Assembly: GCF_003612555.1 (NCBI RefSeq)
Contig: NZ_RAZF01000002.1
Coordinates: forward strand, 206,731 to 270,730
Length of the DNA: 64,000 nt
Direction: 5' to 3'
From: Acutalibacter sp. 1XD8-33
GTDB taxonomy: Bacteria > Bacillota > Clostridia > Oscillospirales > Acutalibacteraceae
Shown: positions 25,450-33,814 of the stretch, piece by piece
Numbering within the stretch: the stretch's first letter is position 1
Layout: every line of letters starts with the position of its first letter
The notes under the pieces: generated by a model
The model's database searches: none
Seen by the model: only the letters and a program-made list of their open reading frames with translations
What the model was told of the DNA's origin: nothing
Made by a program: the position numbers and the translations under genes

Positions 25450-26475
25450 ATGATCGTGCTGGGGATCGAAACCTCCTGCGATGAAACTGCCGCCGCGCTG
25501 GTGGAGGACGGACGCCGAATTCTCTCCTCTGTTGTGGCAAGCCAGATCGCGGAGCACAAAATATATGGCGGTGTGGTACCGGAAATTGCCTCCCGCCGCC
25601 ACAGCGAAGCCATTTCCGCCGTTACCCAGGAGGCTCTTTCCCAGGCGGGCAAAACCCTGGAGGATGTCTCCGCCGTGGCGGTCACCTATGCTCCGGGGCT
25701 CATCGGTGCCTTGCTGGTGGGGGTGAATTTCGCCAAAGCTCTGGCCTTTTCCGCCGGACTGCCTTTGGTCCCCGTCCATCATCTGCGGGGGCATATCGCC
25801 GCCAATTATCTGAGCAATCCCCAGCTGGAACCTCCATTCTTATGCCTGGTCGTCTCCGGTGGGCACTCCCATATTGTGCAGGCGGAGACCTACACCCAGC
25901 TCCGAGTTTTGGCCCGAACCCGGGACGACGCCGCAGGCGAAGCATTTGACAAAGCTGCTCGGGCCATGGGGATTCCCTATCCCGGTGGGGTGGAGCTGGA
26001 TAAAATTGCCGAGACAGGGGATGCGTCCGCCTATCGGCTTCCCCGGCCCAAAGTGACGGGTTCGCCTCTGGATTTCAGCTTTTCCGGACTCAAAACAGCC
26101 GTGCTGAATCTACTGCACAACGCCGCCCAGCGCGGGGAGGCTGTAAGTGTGCCTGATCTATGTGCCTCCTACCGGAAAGCGGTGGTAGAATACCTGGTGG
26201 ACCATTTCCGCCTTGCCGCCCGGCAGCCAGGGACAAAGCAGCTTGCCGCCGCCGGGGGCGTTTCTGCCAACCGCCTACTTCGCCGGAATCTATCCTCCCT
26301 CAGCCAGGAACTCGGGCTACCTCTCTCCATCCCAGAGCTGAGCCTGTGCGGAGACAATGCCGCCATGATCGCCGCCCAGGGCTTTTATGAGCTGCGGGCC
26401 GGGCATACCGCCGGTACGGAGCTGAACGCTTTTGCCCAGAGGGAGATTGGCTTGGACTATAGTAAATTAACTTGA
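25450..26475 (+). CDS. tsaD: tRNA threonylcarbamoyladenosine transferase TsaD
   Basis: A 341-residue ASKHA-fold enzyme that puts the threonylcarbamoyl group on A37 of ANN-decoding tRNAs, working with TsaB and TsaE. Features: start VLGIETSCDETAAALV, metal-binding VHHLRGH (H-x3-H), nucleotide loops VVSGGHSHIV and AAAGGVSANRLLR. Length is normal. The last codons, Y-S-K-L-T and TGA, fall inside the left end of a mobile cloverleaf element (starting 26458). The native C-terminus has therefore probably been replaced by a few element-encoded residues. Confidence 0.95.
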   Translation: MIVLGIETSCDETAAALVEDGRRILSSVVASQIAEHKIYGGVVPEIASRRHSEAISAVTQEALSQAGKTLEDVSAVAVTYAPGLIGALLVGVNFAKALAFSAGLPLVPVHHLRGHIAANYLSNPQLEPPFLCLVVSGGHSHIVQAETYTQLRVLARTRDDAAGEAFDKAARAMGIPYPGGVELDKIAETGDASAYRLPRPKVTGSPLDFSFSGLKTAVLNLLHNAAQRGEAVSVPDLCASYRKAVVEYLVDHFRLAARQPGTKQLAAAGGVSANRLLRRNLSSLSQELGLPLSIPELSLCGDNAAMIAAQGFYELRAGHTAGTELNAFAQREIGLDYSKLT

Positions 26476-26562
26476 GAATTGCAAAATCAAATTCTTAAGT
26501 TAGGCGATTCCGCCGCCTGGTTCAAAAGACTCTTTGGATTCTTTTGAACTTAATTAGCTATA
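26458..26562. repeat. Cloverleaf element, full copy C1
   Basis: A 105-base element with ends TATAGTAAATTAA and TTAATTAGCTATA (11 of 13 paired). Between them are three hairpins: CTTGAGAATT/AATTCTTAAG, GGCG.../CCGCC, and GTTCAAAAG/CTTTTGAAC. The terminal stem and three arms would fold like a cloverleaf in DNA or RNA. Its left end supplies the tsaD stop codon. Homologous copies are at 38672, 50162 and, internally deleted, at 41737 and 60654. Confidence 0.75.
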
Positions 26563-26587
26563 CAGCCTATGCTGAGGCCCCGCCAAC

Positions 26588-26707
26588 CCCGGCTTTTGCC
26601 GAATTTCGCTTCGCGAAATTCTTCCGAAGAGAACCCGGCTTCCAGGAAGCCGGGTTCTCTTCAAACCGAGGGTTTGCCCTTGGGGGCAAACCCTCGCAAA
26701 AGCCGGG
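26588..26707. repeat. 120-base perfect-stem three-armed inverted repeat
   Basis: CCCGGCTTTTGC (26588-26599) pairs perfectly with GCAAAAGCCGGG (26696-26707) and encloses three perfect hairpins. These are GAATTTCGC/GCGAAATTC (9 bp), a 17-bp stem GAAGAGAACCCGGCTTC with its complement over a 3-base loop, and CGAGGGTTTGCCC/GGGCAAACCCTCG (13 bp). It lies just after the C1 element but does not share its ends. Nothing coding is visible. Confidence 0.8.
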
Positions 26708-26763
26708 ACCCGCCTGAGGGCGGACGAAAGCCTTTCACTATTAAGTAAAGAAACCGCAGAGCT

Positions 26764-28056
26764 TTACATGATCTGTGCGCCGCAGGTATAGGCGTATAGA
26801 TAAATCCCCAGAAACACCGCCTCCACGCCCAGAACAAGCCCCCGCAGCCGGGGAAATCTTTCCAACAGCGCCGCCGCGAAAATGAAAAACACAAAGCCGC
26901 AGGAAAGATATCGCCCCGCGCTGAGCAGCCAGGAGAGGGAGTAGTTGGCCACCAGATAGCAAAAACCGTAGACCAGAAGGCTGGGGGGATTCTCCCTTCT
27001 GAAGGCCGAGAGGGCCAGCGTCACGAAGAACACCACAAACAGCACCAGCGTAGGCAGCCAGACTGCCCAGCCCATGGGCTCGCCTATATAATTTCCCAGA
27101 TAGTACCAAATGTATCCCAGCACCTGGGAAATCCACATCCCGCCCTGGCTCCAGTGCTCCTGGTGGACGGCAAAGGCAAAGGGAGATCCGTCCACATACC
27201 AGTTCAGGCCCAGATAGGCCAGAAAACCCAGCAAGGGCATGGCCAGCAGGGGCAAAGAGAGGAGCAGCTTTTTCCAGGATCGCTTCAGGCTCTCCCCCAT
27301 GGGCGGGCGCAACGGTCCCAGGCTGTTCAGCAGCTCGATTACCGCCGGGACAATTACCAGAACGCCGGTCATGCGGGTAAGCGCCGCCAGAGCCCCCCAT
27401 ATCCCATAAGACAGCCATTTCCGCTTCATGGCATAATAGCACGCCGCCGCAGTGGTAAGCAAGAACAAGCCCTCGGTCATCACTGTGCCAAAAAAGAAGG
27501 AAAACGGAAACAGGGACAGAAGCAGAACAGCGTTTTCCGCAACGCTCTTGTTCCACTGATCCGCCGCCAGCCGGTACACCCAGCAACAGCCCAGAGAGTA
27601 GCTGAGGACAGATACCGTCACCCCGGCGGCGATGGTATTGGGCACAACCAACCGCACCAGCCGGGTGACCCATACATAGAGGGGGTAGAACACCAGGAAG
27701 AGGTGCTCACCGTTCTCCTGGTGGTTGGCGTAGCCCAGGTCCACAAGGTTTCCGTAATGCCGGGCGTCCCACATCTGGAATTTGGAGGGCAGCTCCTCCC
27801 AGCTACCCCCCGCCAGCATGGTGCAGGCAATCACCGCCAGCAACAGCAGCAGACGAAGCCCCAGGGCCCAGAGAAAAATTTTCAGCAGCTCCCTCCGAAC
27901 CGGAGAAACACGCGAACCATCCTCCCCGGATCCTTCAGCCGGGGAGGCCTGCCCCAGGGGCAGGCGGACCGGCACGCCCCAGCCTGCAAAGCAACGTAGC
28001 GCTAGAAACAAAAACAGCAGAACTATTGGTGCAGAGAGCAGAATATTTTGCGGCAT
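26764..28056 (-). CDS. PIG-V-like membrane mannosyltransferase (GT-C)
   Basis: A 430-residue membrane protein with about ten hydrophobic segments. The first external loop carries FQMWDARHYGNLVDLGY, an Asp-containing W-D-x-x-x-Y motif typical of the PIG-V (GPI mannosyltransferase 2) family found in many Firmicutes and Actinobacteria. Further family-like parts are FFFGTVMTEGLFLL and LAALTRMTGVLVI. It uses polyprenyl-phosphate-linked sugar to glycosylate a lipid or protein outside the membrane. ATG 28056 has AGGAGGA 8 bases upstream. It has no partner genes nearby and is flanked by repeats on both sides. Confidence 0.85.
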   Translation of the reverse strand: MPQNILLSAPIVLLFLFLALRCFAGWGVPVRLPLGQASPAEGSGEDGSRVSPVRRELLKIFLWALGLRLLLLLAVIACTMLAGGSWEELPSKFQMWDARHYGNLVDLGYANHQENGEHLFLVFYPLYVWVTRLVRLVVPNTIAAGVTVSVLSYSLGCCWVYRLAADQWNKSVAENAVLLLSLFPFSFFFGTVMTEGLFLLTTAAACYYAMKRKWLSYGIWGALAALTRMTGVLVIVPAVIELLNSLGPLRPPMGESLKRSWKKLLLSLPLLAMPLLGFLAYLGLNWYVDGSPFAFAVHQEHWSQGGMWISQVLGYIWYYLGNYIGEPMGWAVWLPTLVLFVVFFVTLALSAFRRENPPSLLVYGFCYLVANYSLSWLLSAGRYLSCGFVFFIFAAALLERFPRLRGLVLGVEAVFLGIYLYAYTCGAQIM

Positions 28057-28079
28057 CACTTGATTCCTCCTGTGTTTTT

Positions 28080-28500
28080 TGGTATGCTTTTTTAAGACCT
28101 TGGGGACGCTGTCTCGCCTGCCGGCTCGGTCGGTTCGCGGCGTGTCTGCCACTGGCAGACGCTCACCCCCAAACCCCACAAACTTTTACCCACTCCTCAT
28201 TTCATTCGTCGTGAAGATGTTATAATGGGGTAACATTGGCCGGTCCAGCGGGCCTTACGCTGGCGGGGAGTTTGAGGGCGCGCCGCCCTCAAGGTCTTAT
28301 CCCTTGACCTTAAACTCCTGAGAAGCGTATTTTTGAAGGTGAATTGGCGCGAAGCGCCAAGAGGAAACTTTTTGCAAGAAAAAAAGTTTCCTGGGCCCCG
28401 GAACCAGCCAGCTACGGGCGTTCGCACCCAGCCCAGCAAAAGATAAACCGAGCAGAACAAGCGTTTATCTTTTTGACGCACTGACAAGACCCAGCTTTAT
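28080..28500. repeat. Mosaic intergenic repeat, copy 4
   Basis: Contains GTCTCGCCTGCCGGCTCGGT, TGTCTGCCACTGGCAGACGC, TGGCCGGTCCAGCGGGCCTT and CTTGACCTTAAACTCCTGAG. Each of these is shared with copies at 29050-29150 or 63815-63845. Fills the gap between the mannosyltransferase and the DtxR-family gene. Nothing coding is supported. Confidence 0.65.
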
Positions 28501-28519
28501 CCTCTCGTCATTCTTGGCA

Positions 28520-28897
28520 TCAGGCGCCGTCCACGTGCCGCTGGATGGCCCGGAAGGTCTCCTCGCTGATCACGTGCTCTATGCGGCAGGCATCCTCGGC
28601 AGCCACCTCCGGCGCCACCCCCAGAGAGGTCAACCAGCGGGTAAAAAGCAGATGCCGCTCGTAGACCGCCTCCGCGATCTCCCGACCCTTAGGCGTGAGG
28701 GTGATGAATCCCTCGGCGTCCATTGCGATGCACTCCCGCTCCCGCAGGTGCTTCATGGCTACGCTGACGCTGGGCTTGCTGAACTCCATTTCGGCGGCGA
28801 TATCGATGGAGCGCACGGAGCCCTTGCGCTGGTGCAGGATCAAAATGGTCTCCAGATAGTTTTCCGAGGATTCCTGTATTTTTTTCAAGGCCGCCAT
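28520..28897 (-). CDS. DtxR/MntR-family metal-dependent transcriptional regulator
   Basis: A 125-residue repressor. The winged HTH is clear: SSENYLETILILHQRKGSV, then SIDIAAEMEFSKPSVSVAMK (recognition helix) and the wing ITLTPKGREIAEAVY. The dimer/metal domain has the family-like AEDACRIEHVISEETF, with Cys, Glu, His and Glu placed as in MntR. There is no SH3-like third domain, so it is closer to MntR than to DtxR. Probably senses Mn2+ or Fe2+. ATG 28897 gives the family start and lies about 15 bases from the predicted transcription start. No transporter target is adjacent. Confidence 0.88.
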   Translation of the reverse strand: MAALKKIQESSENYLETILILHQRKGSVRSIDIAAEMEFSKPSVSVAMKHLRERECIAMDAEGFITLTPKGREIAEAVYERHLLFTRWLTSLGVAPEVAAEDACRIEHVISEETFRAIQRHVDGA

Positions 28898-28918
28898 CCT
28901 TTCCGTGGTTTTTTCTCT

Positions 28919-28947
28919 ATTATACTTGTTTTTTGTGAATTTTTCAA
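28919..28947 (-). promoter_or_regulatory. Promoter for the DtxR-family gene
   Basis: Minus strand TTGAAA (28942-28947), 17 bases, TATAAT (28919-28924). It leaves a leader of only about 15 bases before ATG 28897. Confidence 0.75.
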
Positions 28948-28984
28948 GGCTGGGTTTGGGGGAGGACATAGAACGTGAGTTTTG

Positions 28985-29330
28985 AAGTAGTTGAAGGCCT
29001 CCGCCGCAAAGGGCGCGGCTACGGCAAGACCTTGGGCCTGCGCAGGTTTCACCTGCCGGTTCGGTCGGTTCGCGGCTTGTCTGCCGCTGGCAGACGCTCA
29101 CCCCAAACCTGCGCCAGCGTAAGGCCCGCTGGACCGGCCAATATGGCTGGCTTTATCGCACATCACCAGCCAGGGTAAAAGTTTCGTAGACTTCGTTTTA
29201 CGAAGTCTTACCTTTCTCAAAGGTGGTGGGTTTCTCAGGGGCGACAATCGCCAGTGGCGATTTCTCGTCGCCGACCGAACCGGCAGGTGAGAAAAAAACT
29301 GAGCTGCCAGCGGCCAAAACATCGTCCCAC
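28985..29330. repeat. Mosaic intergenic repeat, copy 5
   Basis: Starts GAAGGCCTCCGCCGCAAAGG, shared with 46751, and ends GCGGCCAAAACATCGTCCC, similar to 1455 and 46945. It contains the TCACCTGCCGGTTCGGTCGG and GTCTGCCGCTGGCAGACGCT modules, the GCTGGCTTTATCGCACATCA module and a GACTTCGTTTTACGAAGTCT hairpin. Non-coding. Confidence 0.7.
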
Positions 29331-29362
29331 AAAACGCCAAATCATCCCACAGGAGGCCTGTC

Positions 29363-30409
29363 ATGCGTTATTTCGGCCAATTCATCCCCGGGGCGGAGCC
29401 CATCGTCCGGGAGATCCTTCTGGAGCGCCTGGGCCCGGTCCCCCCACTCTATCTCTCTGGCGGCGCAGTGGAGTTTGAAACCCCTCTGCCCTATAGTGAT
29501 CTGAACCTGTTTTGCTTTCACAATCTGTTCCAGACGCTGTATGTTTCTTCTGCGGAGCCCAGCCCGGCGGGGCTGGAAAAGTTCCTCCGGGCGCTTCCCG
29601 CCGCTCCCGCGGACTGGACCGCCGTCCAGTCCCACGCGGCCAAGTGCCGCAGTTTCCGGCTGGTGGCCTCCTGCAAAAACCAGCTGACCGCCGTGAGCCC
29701 CGCCGCCAGATCCGGCGTCGAAAAAAAGCTCCGCCAGGAGAGCGGCCTGAAAATCGACCGCAGCCTGCCGGACAGCGAATTCTGGGCCCTGGTCCGGGGT
29801 GACGGCCAGGCCTATTTCCTCAAGCGCCTCTCCCGCCACCGGGCCTACGACAAGCTCCTGCACCCCGGAGAGCTCCACCCCCAGCTGGCCCACATGATGT
29901 GCTGGCTGGCCCGGCCAAAGCACACAGATCTTGTGCTGGACCCCTTCTGCGGCTATGGAGCCATCCCCCAGGAGCTCGCCCGCCGCTTTCCCTTCGCCCG
30001 CCTGTGCGCCTTTGACCTGGACCCCGCCGCCCTGAAAATCACCCGGGAAAAGCTGCCCAGACGAGAGAATATCCTGGTGGAGAAGCGGGACGCCCTGCGG
30101 CTGGCCAAAGTTCTCCCCCAGGGAAGCGTCCACGCTGTAGTCACGGACCCGCCCTGGGGACTATACCAGGACGCGGGCATGGAGCTGGGGGCCTTTTACC
30201 GGGAAGTCCTCGCCCAGCTGGACCGGATTCTGGCCCCGGACGGGCGGATCGTCCTTCTCACCGCCGCAAAGCGGGAGCTGGAGGCGGCTTTGGAGGGACG
30301 CCCCGGCCTGACCCTCTCCGCCCGGTACGACATTCTGGTCTCCGGGAAAAAGTGCGGGCTCTTCCTGATCGCCAGGGAGAGGCCCGCCTCAAACCTTACA
30401 ACAATGTAA
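29363..30409 (+). CDS. THUMP/TRM11-like SAM-dependent RNA methyltransferase
   Basis: A 348-residue protein. The C-terminal half is a class I methyltransferase: VLDPFCGYGAIPQELARRFP (SAM loop; DPFCGxGxI is the N2-guanine/TRM11-type form) and the catalytic VTDPPWGLY (D-P-P-W/Y). The N-terminal half (YFGQFIPGAEPIVREILLER and following) would bind RNA. This arrangement fits enzymes that methylate guanine-N2 in tRNA or rRNA. ATG 29363 has AGGAGG 6 bases upstream. It stands alone between repeats; the exact nucleotide target is unknown. Confidence 0.82.
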   Translation: MRYFGQFIPGAEPIVREILLERLGPVPPLYLSGGAVEFETPLPYSDLNLFCFHNLFQTLYVSSAEPSPAGLEKFLRALPAAPADWTAVQSHAAKCRSFRLVASCKNQLTAVSPAARSGVEKKLRQESGLKIDRSLPDSEFWALVRGDGQAYFLKRLSRHRAYDKLLHPGELHPQLAHMMCWLARPKHTDLVLDPFCGYGAIPQELARRFPFARLCAFDLDPAALKITREKLPRRENILVEKRDALRLAKVLPQGSVHAVVTDPPWGLYQDAGMELGAFYREVLAQLDRILAPDGRIVLLTAAKRELEAALEGRPGLTLSARYDILVSGKKCGLFLIARERPASNLTTM

Positions 30410-30486
30410 GCCGCGCAAAGAATTCTAAAGAATTTCCGTAAGGATTTCGCAAGAAAGCTCTGGTATCATTTTCTTATAGTTTTGAG

Positions 30487-30690
30487 AGTGTGTTTTGGCC
30501 TCTGGCAGCTGGGGGTTTCACCCCCAGACCCCTGACCAGCTTAAGGCCAGCTGGACCGGCCAAAGCCGTCCAGGGTAAAAGTTTCTCCCGCCTTTTTAAA
30601 GGCAGTAGGGATGGAGGGGGCGAAGCCCCTCCCGCCGGAGCCGCCGAGAGTTCGCTTGCGAACTCTTTTGTGGCGGCGGAGGCCACACAG
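30487..30690. repeat. Mosaic intergenic repeat, copy 6
   Basis: Bounded by TTTTGGCCTCTGGCAGCTGG and GGCGGAGGCCACACAGTATT, an imperfect inverted pair. It contains ACCAGCTTAAGGCCAGCTGG and a GGGGGCGAAGCCCC hairpin shared with other copies. Non-coding. Confidence 0.7.
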
Positions 30691-30738
30691 TATTCCTTTC
30701 AAAAACTATACGATTAAGAAATGCAAGGAGTGATACCT

Positions 30739-31521
30739 GTGAAAGCCAAGAAGAAACTGTCCTTTGTCCTCATCTTCCGCAACGTCTTTGTGACCGTGTT
30801 CCTGCTGGGCGTGTGCGCCGCCGGGGCGGTCACCCTGCGGGGGTATTTCCTGTACACCGCCGCCCTGGAGGACCTGCCTCCCCTTCAGGCCGCCCGGCAA
30901 GTCCGGGATCAGGAGGGCTTCACCCCTCTGGACCAGCTTCCGGACACCTACCTGGACGCGGTGGTGGCCGCGGAGGACCACCGGTTCTACGAGCACAACG
31001 GCGTGGACGTGATCGCCATCGGCCGGGCCGTGCTCAACGATATCAAGAGCTTGTCCCTGGAGGAGGGCGGCAGCACCCTCACCCAGCAGCTAGCCAAGAA
31101 CCTGTATTTCACCCAGGAGAAGGAATTCACCCGGAAGATCGCCGAGGTGTTCATGGCCTGGGACCTGGAGAGCGAGTTCAGCAAGGACGAGATTCTGGAG
31201 CTCTATGTAAACTCCATCTATTTTGGCAGCGGCTGCTACACCGTGGGCGACGCCAGCCGGACCTATTTCGGCAAGGAGCCCGCGAAGATGACCGACGGGG
31301 AGGCCACGCTGCTGGCGGGCATTCCCAACGCCCCTTCGGTGTACGACCTCAACGAAAACCCGGATCTGGCCCGCCAGCGCCAGGAGCAGGTGGTGGGGCT
31401 GATGGTGAAGTATGCCGGCCTCAGCCAGGACCGGGCGGACCTCATCCTGGAAGGCTCCGCAGAGTATACTCCCGGCAATCCTCCAGCGTCTCAAAGCCTA
31501 TCTTGCGGTACACCCGATTAG
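30739..31521 (+). CDS. Monofunctional GT51 peptidoglycan glycosyltransferase
   Basis: A 260-residue protein that polymerises lipid II into glycan strands. It has one N-terminal anchor (LIFRNVFVTVFLLGVCAAGA) and a complete GT51 domain: EDHRFYEHNGVD (catalytic Glu), GGSTLTQQLAKN, RKIAEVFMAWDLE, KDEILELYVNSIYFGSG. There is no transpeptidase domain, so it is of the MtgA/SgtA kind rather than a full class A PBP. GTG at 30739 is the likely start (AAGGAG 8 bases upstream); an ATG at 30721 would overlap that site. The last 27 codons run into the 3' end of the convergent GNAT gene, and the terminal residues look random. Confidence 0.88.
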   Translation: MKAKKKLSFVLIFRNVFVTVFLLGVCAAGAVTLRGYFLYTAALEDLPPLQAARQVRDQEGFTPLDQLPDTYLDAVVAAEDHRFYEHNGVDVIAIGRAVLNDIKSLSLEEGGSTLTQQLAKNLYFTQEKEFTRKIAEVFMAWDLESEFSKDEILELYVNSIYFGSGCYTVGDASRTYFGKEPAKMTDGEATLLAGIPNAPSVYDLNENPDLARQRQEQVVGLMVKYAGLSQDRADLILEGSAEYTPGNPPASQSLSCGTPD

Positions 31522-32299
31522 AGATGGGGTTCCGCCGGTCCACAAAGAGAGTGCAGTACTCCATCCCGGCGGCCAGCCTCTCCCGGCAGATTGCCGTCAC
31601 AGTGTTCTGGGCATAGCCCTTCCCCCGGTGCTCCGGAGGCGTATAGACCCCACTGACGGCGGTGCCGTGGGCCAGCTGGCGGGAGGTCTGGGCCATGGAC
31701 GCGGCCTCTCCCCCCGGCGGCTCCATAAGCCACAGGGTCCCACGCCGGATCAGCTCCCGGCGCTTCTCCCGGACCTCCTCTCTGTCCGGGTGCTGGTGGA
31801 GGGCCTCCTCGTAAAAGGCCAGGGCCCAGCGGGTAACGGTTTCCAGGTCCTCCTCCCGGGCTTTCCGGACCTTGCCCGGGACGGGTTGGGGCTCGATGAG
31901 ATGCCGCAGCACCAGGATGTCCATGGCGCTCTTCTCCGTGAACTCGCCCCCGAAGCCCTCCAGAAAGGCCCGGCACAGCTCCTCCCGGCCAGTCACCCCG
32001 ATAAGCTCTTCCCCCGCTTCCCGCAGATATCTCCCCAGCGCCCCGGCGGCTTTCTCCCCCAGGGGAAGGGCCTCCTCTGAGGCGTTCAGACATAGGTTCC
32101 AGGGGGCGGCGCGGCCAAAGACCAGTACCGGCTTCCCCGTCTCCTCCCAGCGGCCGAAGAGCAGCCCTGGGCCGCAGGGCCTGTCCCGGTTTGCCATGGC
32201 GTTGCCCTGGTTCAGCTGGGTGGCGGCCTCGTATTGCCGGAAAAAGGCTTCGTTATCTCGGAGGAATTTCCCCGGGCTCTCATAGAGTTTGATGTTCAT
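31442..32299 (-). CDS. GNAT-family acetyltransferase
   Basis: A 285-residue protein with a C-terminal GNAT domain: SGVYTPPEHRGKGYAQNTVT is the acetyl-CoA loop (R-G-x-G-Y-A/G) and VDRRNPISNRVYRKIGFE the closing motif (N-x-x-S-x-x-x-Y-x-x-I-G-F). The N-terminal 150 residues are a second, diverged domain of the kind found in two-domain GNATs. Substrate unknown. ATG 32299 is chosen over one six codons upstream because GAAGAGGG precedes it. Its 3' end overlaps the convergent GT51 gene by 80 bases. Confidence 0.82.
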   Translation of the reverse strand: MNIKLYESPGKFLRDNEAFFRQYEAATQLNQGNAMANRDRPCGPGLLFGRWEETGKPVLVFGRAAPWNLCLNASEEALPLGEKAAGALGRYLREAGEELIGVTGREELCRAFLEGFGGEFTEKSAMDILVLRHLIEPQPVPGKVRKAREEDLETVTRWALAFYEEALHQHPDREEVREKRRELIRRGTLWLMEPPGGEAASMAQTSRQLAHGTAVSGVYTPPEHRGKGYAQNTVTAICRERLAAGMEYCTLFVDRRNPISNRVYRKIGFETLEDCREYTLRSLPG

Positions 32300-32325
32300 G
32301 ATCCCTCTTCTTTCCATATATTCTG

Positions 32326-32359
32326 ATTCCCCGGAGCATGTGCTTCCGGGGAATTTTTT
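32326..32359. terminator. Hairpin between the GNAT gene and smpB
   Basis: ATTCCCCGGA.../TCCGGGGAAT is a 10-bp stem with a T6 run on the plus side; the run overlaps the smpB stop. It is a good terminator for plus-strand transcription and, without a T-run on its far side, a weaker one for smpB. Confidence 0.5.
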
Positions 32360-32825
32360 AACGGTTCTGTTCCTTCAGGGCGCGCTCAATGTCTCGCTTG
32401 ACAGCTCTCGCCGCCATATCCGCCCGCTTATCGTAGAGTTTTTTGCCCTTACACAGGCCCAGCTGCACCTTCACCCGCGAGCCCTTGAAATACAGGGAAA
32501 GAGGGATCAGAGCATAGCCCTGCTGCTTCACCAGCCCATATAGCCGCATGATCTCCCGCTTATGCAGCAGTAGCCGGCGCACCCGCATAGGGTCCTTATT
32601 AAAGATATTCCCAAAATCATACTGGCTGATATGGCAGCCGTTCATCAACATCTCGCCGCCTACCACCGAGCACCAGGAATCCTTCAGATTGGCCCGGCCC
32701 TGGCGCAGGGACTTCACCTCTGTGCCCACCAGCTCGATGCCCGCCTCCAGAGTCTCTTCCACAAAATAGTCGTGATAGGCCTTTTTGTTCTGGGCGATGG
32801 TTTTCGTCCCAGTTTTTCCAGCCAT
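32358..32825 (-). CDS. smpB: SsrA-binding protein SmpB
   Basis: A 155-residue RNA-binding protein that delivers tmRNA to stalled ribosomes in trans-translation. Family marks: [20 protein letters not shown] at the start, [29 protein letters not shown], and the Lys/Arg-rich tail [18 protein letters not shown] that enters the decoding centre. Length is normal. ATG 32825 has GGAGG 7 bases upstream. It is the last gene of a recR-smpB run; the tmRNA gene is not in the window. Confidence 0.97.
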   Translation of the reverse strand: MAGKTGTKTIAQNKKAYHDYFVEETLEAGIELVGTEVKSLRQGRANLKDSWCSVVGGEMLMNGCHISQYDFGNIFNKDPMRVRRLLLHKREIMRLYGLVKQQGYALIPLSLYFKGSRVKVQLGLCKGKKLYDKRADMAARAVKRDIERALKEQNR

Positions 32826-32839
32826 GCCAGAGCCTCCTC

Positions 32840-33439
32840 TCAAAGTTCTTTTCTGCTTTCCAAAGACATTTGCAGGGTCACATTGTCGGCGTATTCCAGT
32901 TCTCCGCCCACGGGGACGCCATGGCCCAGCCGGGTGACCCGCACGCCCAGGGGCTTCAAGAGCCGGGCGATATACATGGCGGTGGTCTCCCCCTCCAAAG
33001 TGGCATTGGTAGCCATGATGACCTCCTTCACCTCCGGGGTAATCCTCTTCAGCAACTCCTGAATCTTCAGCTGCTCCGGGCCAATGCCATCCATGGGAGA
33101 AATGGCGCCATGAAGCACATGATAGCGCCCAGTAAAGTCCTTTACCCGTTCCAAGGCGAAAATATCCCTGGGATCCTCCACCACGCAGAGAATGCTTCCA
33201 TCCCGCTTTTCATCCCGACAGATGGCGCAGAGCTCCCCGTCCGTCAGGTTACAACACACCGGGCAGTAGTGGATTTTCTCGTGGGCGTCGGTGATGGCCT
33301 TTACAAAGGCCCGGACCTTCTCCTCCGGCATCCGCAGGATATGGTAGGCCATTCTCTGGGCGGATTTGGGCCCGATTCCCGGCAGGCTCTCCATGGCGTC
33401 CATCAGGGCCTCCAGCGGGGCCAGATGATAGGAGGCCAT
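32840..33439 (-). CDS. recR: Recombination mediator RecR
   Basis: A 199-residue protein that helps load RecA at gaps with RecO/RecF. Order of parts: HhH region [18 protein letters not shown], Cys4 zinc finger [19 protein letters not shown], Toprim domain [15 protein letters not shown], and the C-terminal Walker-B-like region with [17 protein letters not shown]. The start codon overlaps the ybaB stop (TGATG), so the two are coupled as in most bacteria. Confidence 0.97.
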   Translation of the reverse strand: MASYHLAPLEALMDAMESLPGIGPKSAQRMAYHILRMPEEKVRAFVKAITDAHEKIHYCPVCCNLTDGELCAICRDEKRDGSILCVVEDPRDIFALERVKDFTGRYHVLHGAISPMDGIGPEQLKIQELLKRITPEVKEVIMATNATLEGETTAMYIARLLKPLGVRVTRLGHGVPVGGELEYADNVTLQMSLESRKEL

Positions 33440-33789
33440 CAGAACACCCCCGGAATCCCCATGCCGCCGGAGACCGCCGAGAGCCGTTCGTCCTTTTCCC
33501 TGGCTGCGGCCCGCAGGGCCTCGTTCACGGCGGCGGTGACCAGATCGCCCAGCATTTCTGCGTCGTCCGGGTCGATGACCTCGGGCTTGATCTCCACGGA
33601 CTTCACCTCTAGCTTTCCGGTGACCGTGGCCTTTACCGCGTCGCCTCCGGCGGCGGCGGAATACTCCTTCTCCTCCAGCTCGGCGGTGATGGCCTCCATC
33701 TGCTCCTGCATCTTCTGGGCCTGACGGGCCAGCTGCTGCAGATTGGCGGCTCCCGGCGTATTGTATCCCTGGGGCAGTCTTGCTTTCAT
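33439..33789 (-). CDS. ybaB: YbaB/EbfC-family nucleoid-associated protein
   Basis: A 116-residue DNA-binding protein. It has the family's helical start (NLQQLARQAQKMQEQMEAIT), beta-sheet core (VKATVTGKLEVKSVEIKPEV) and LVTAAVNEALRAA helix, ending GGMGIPGVF. It normally sits between dnaX and recR, as here, but a 400-base repeat island now separates it from dnaX. The ATG at 33789 is preceded by AAAGGA at a slightly long distance. Confidence 0.95.
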   Translation of the reverse strand: MKARLPQGYNTPGAANLQQLARQAQKMQEQMEAITAELEEKEYSAAAGGDAVKATVTGKLEVKSVEIKPEVIDPDDAEMLGDLVTAAVNEALRAAAREKDERLSAVSGGMGIPGVF

Positions 33790-33814
33790 GAGAATCGATC
33801 CTTTCGTTGAAAAT

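Noticed and set aside
24994..26475. Presence of tsaB or tsaE with rimI-tsaD
   Set aside because: The neighbouring gene has the C-x5-R phosphatase loop of YwlE and no TsaB (ASKHA) or TsaE (P-loop) features, so the partners must lie elsewhere.
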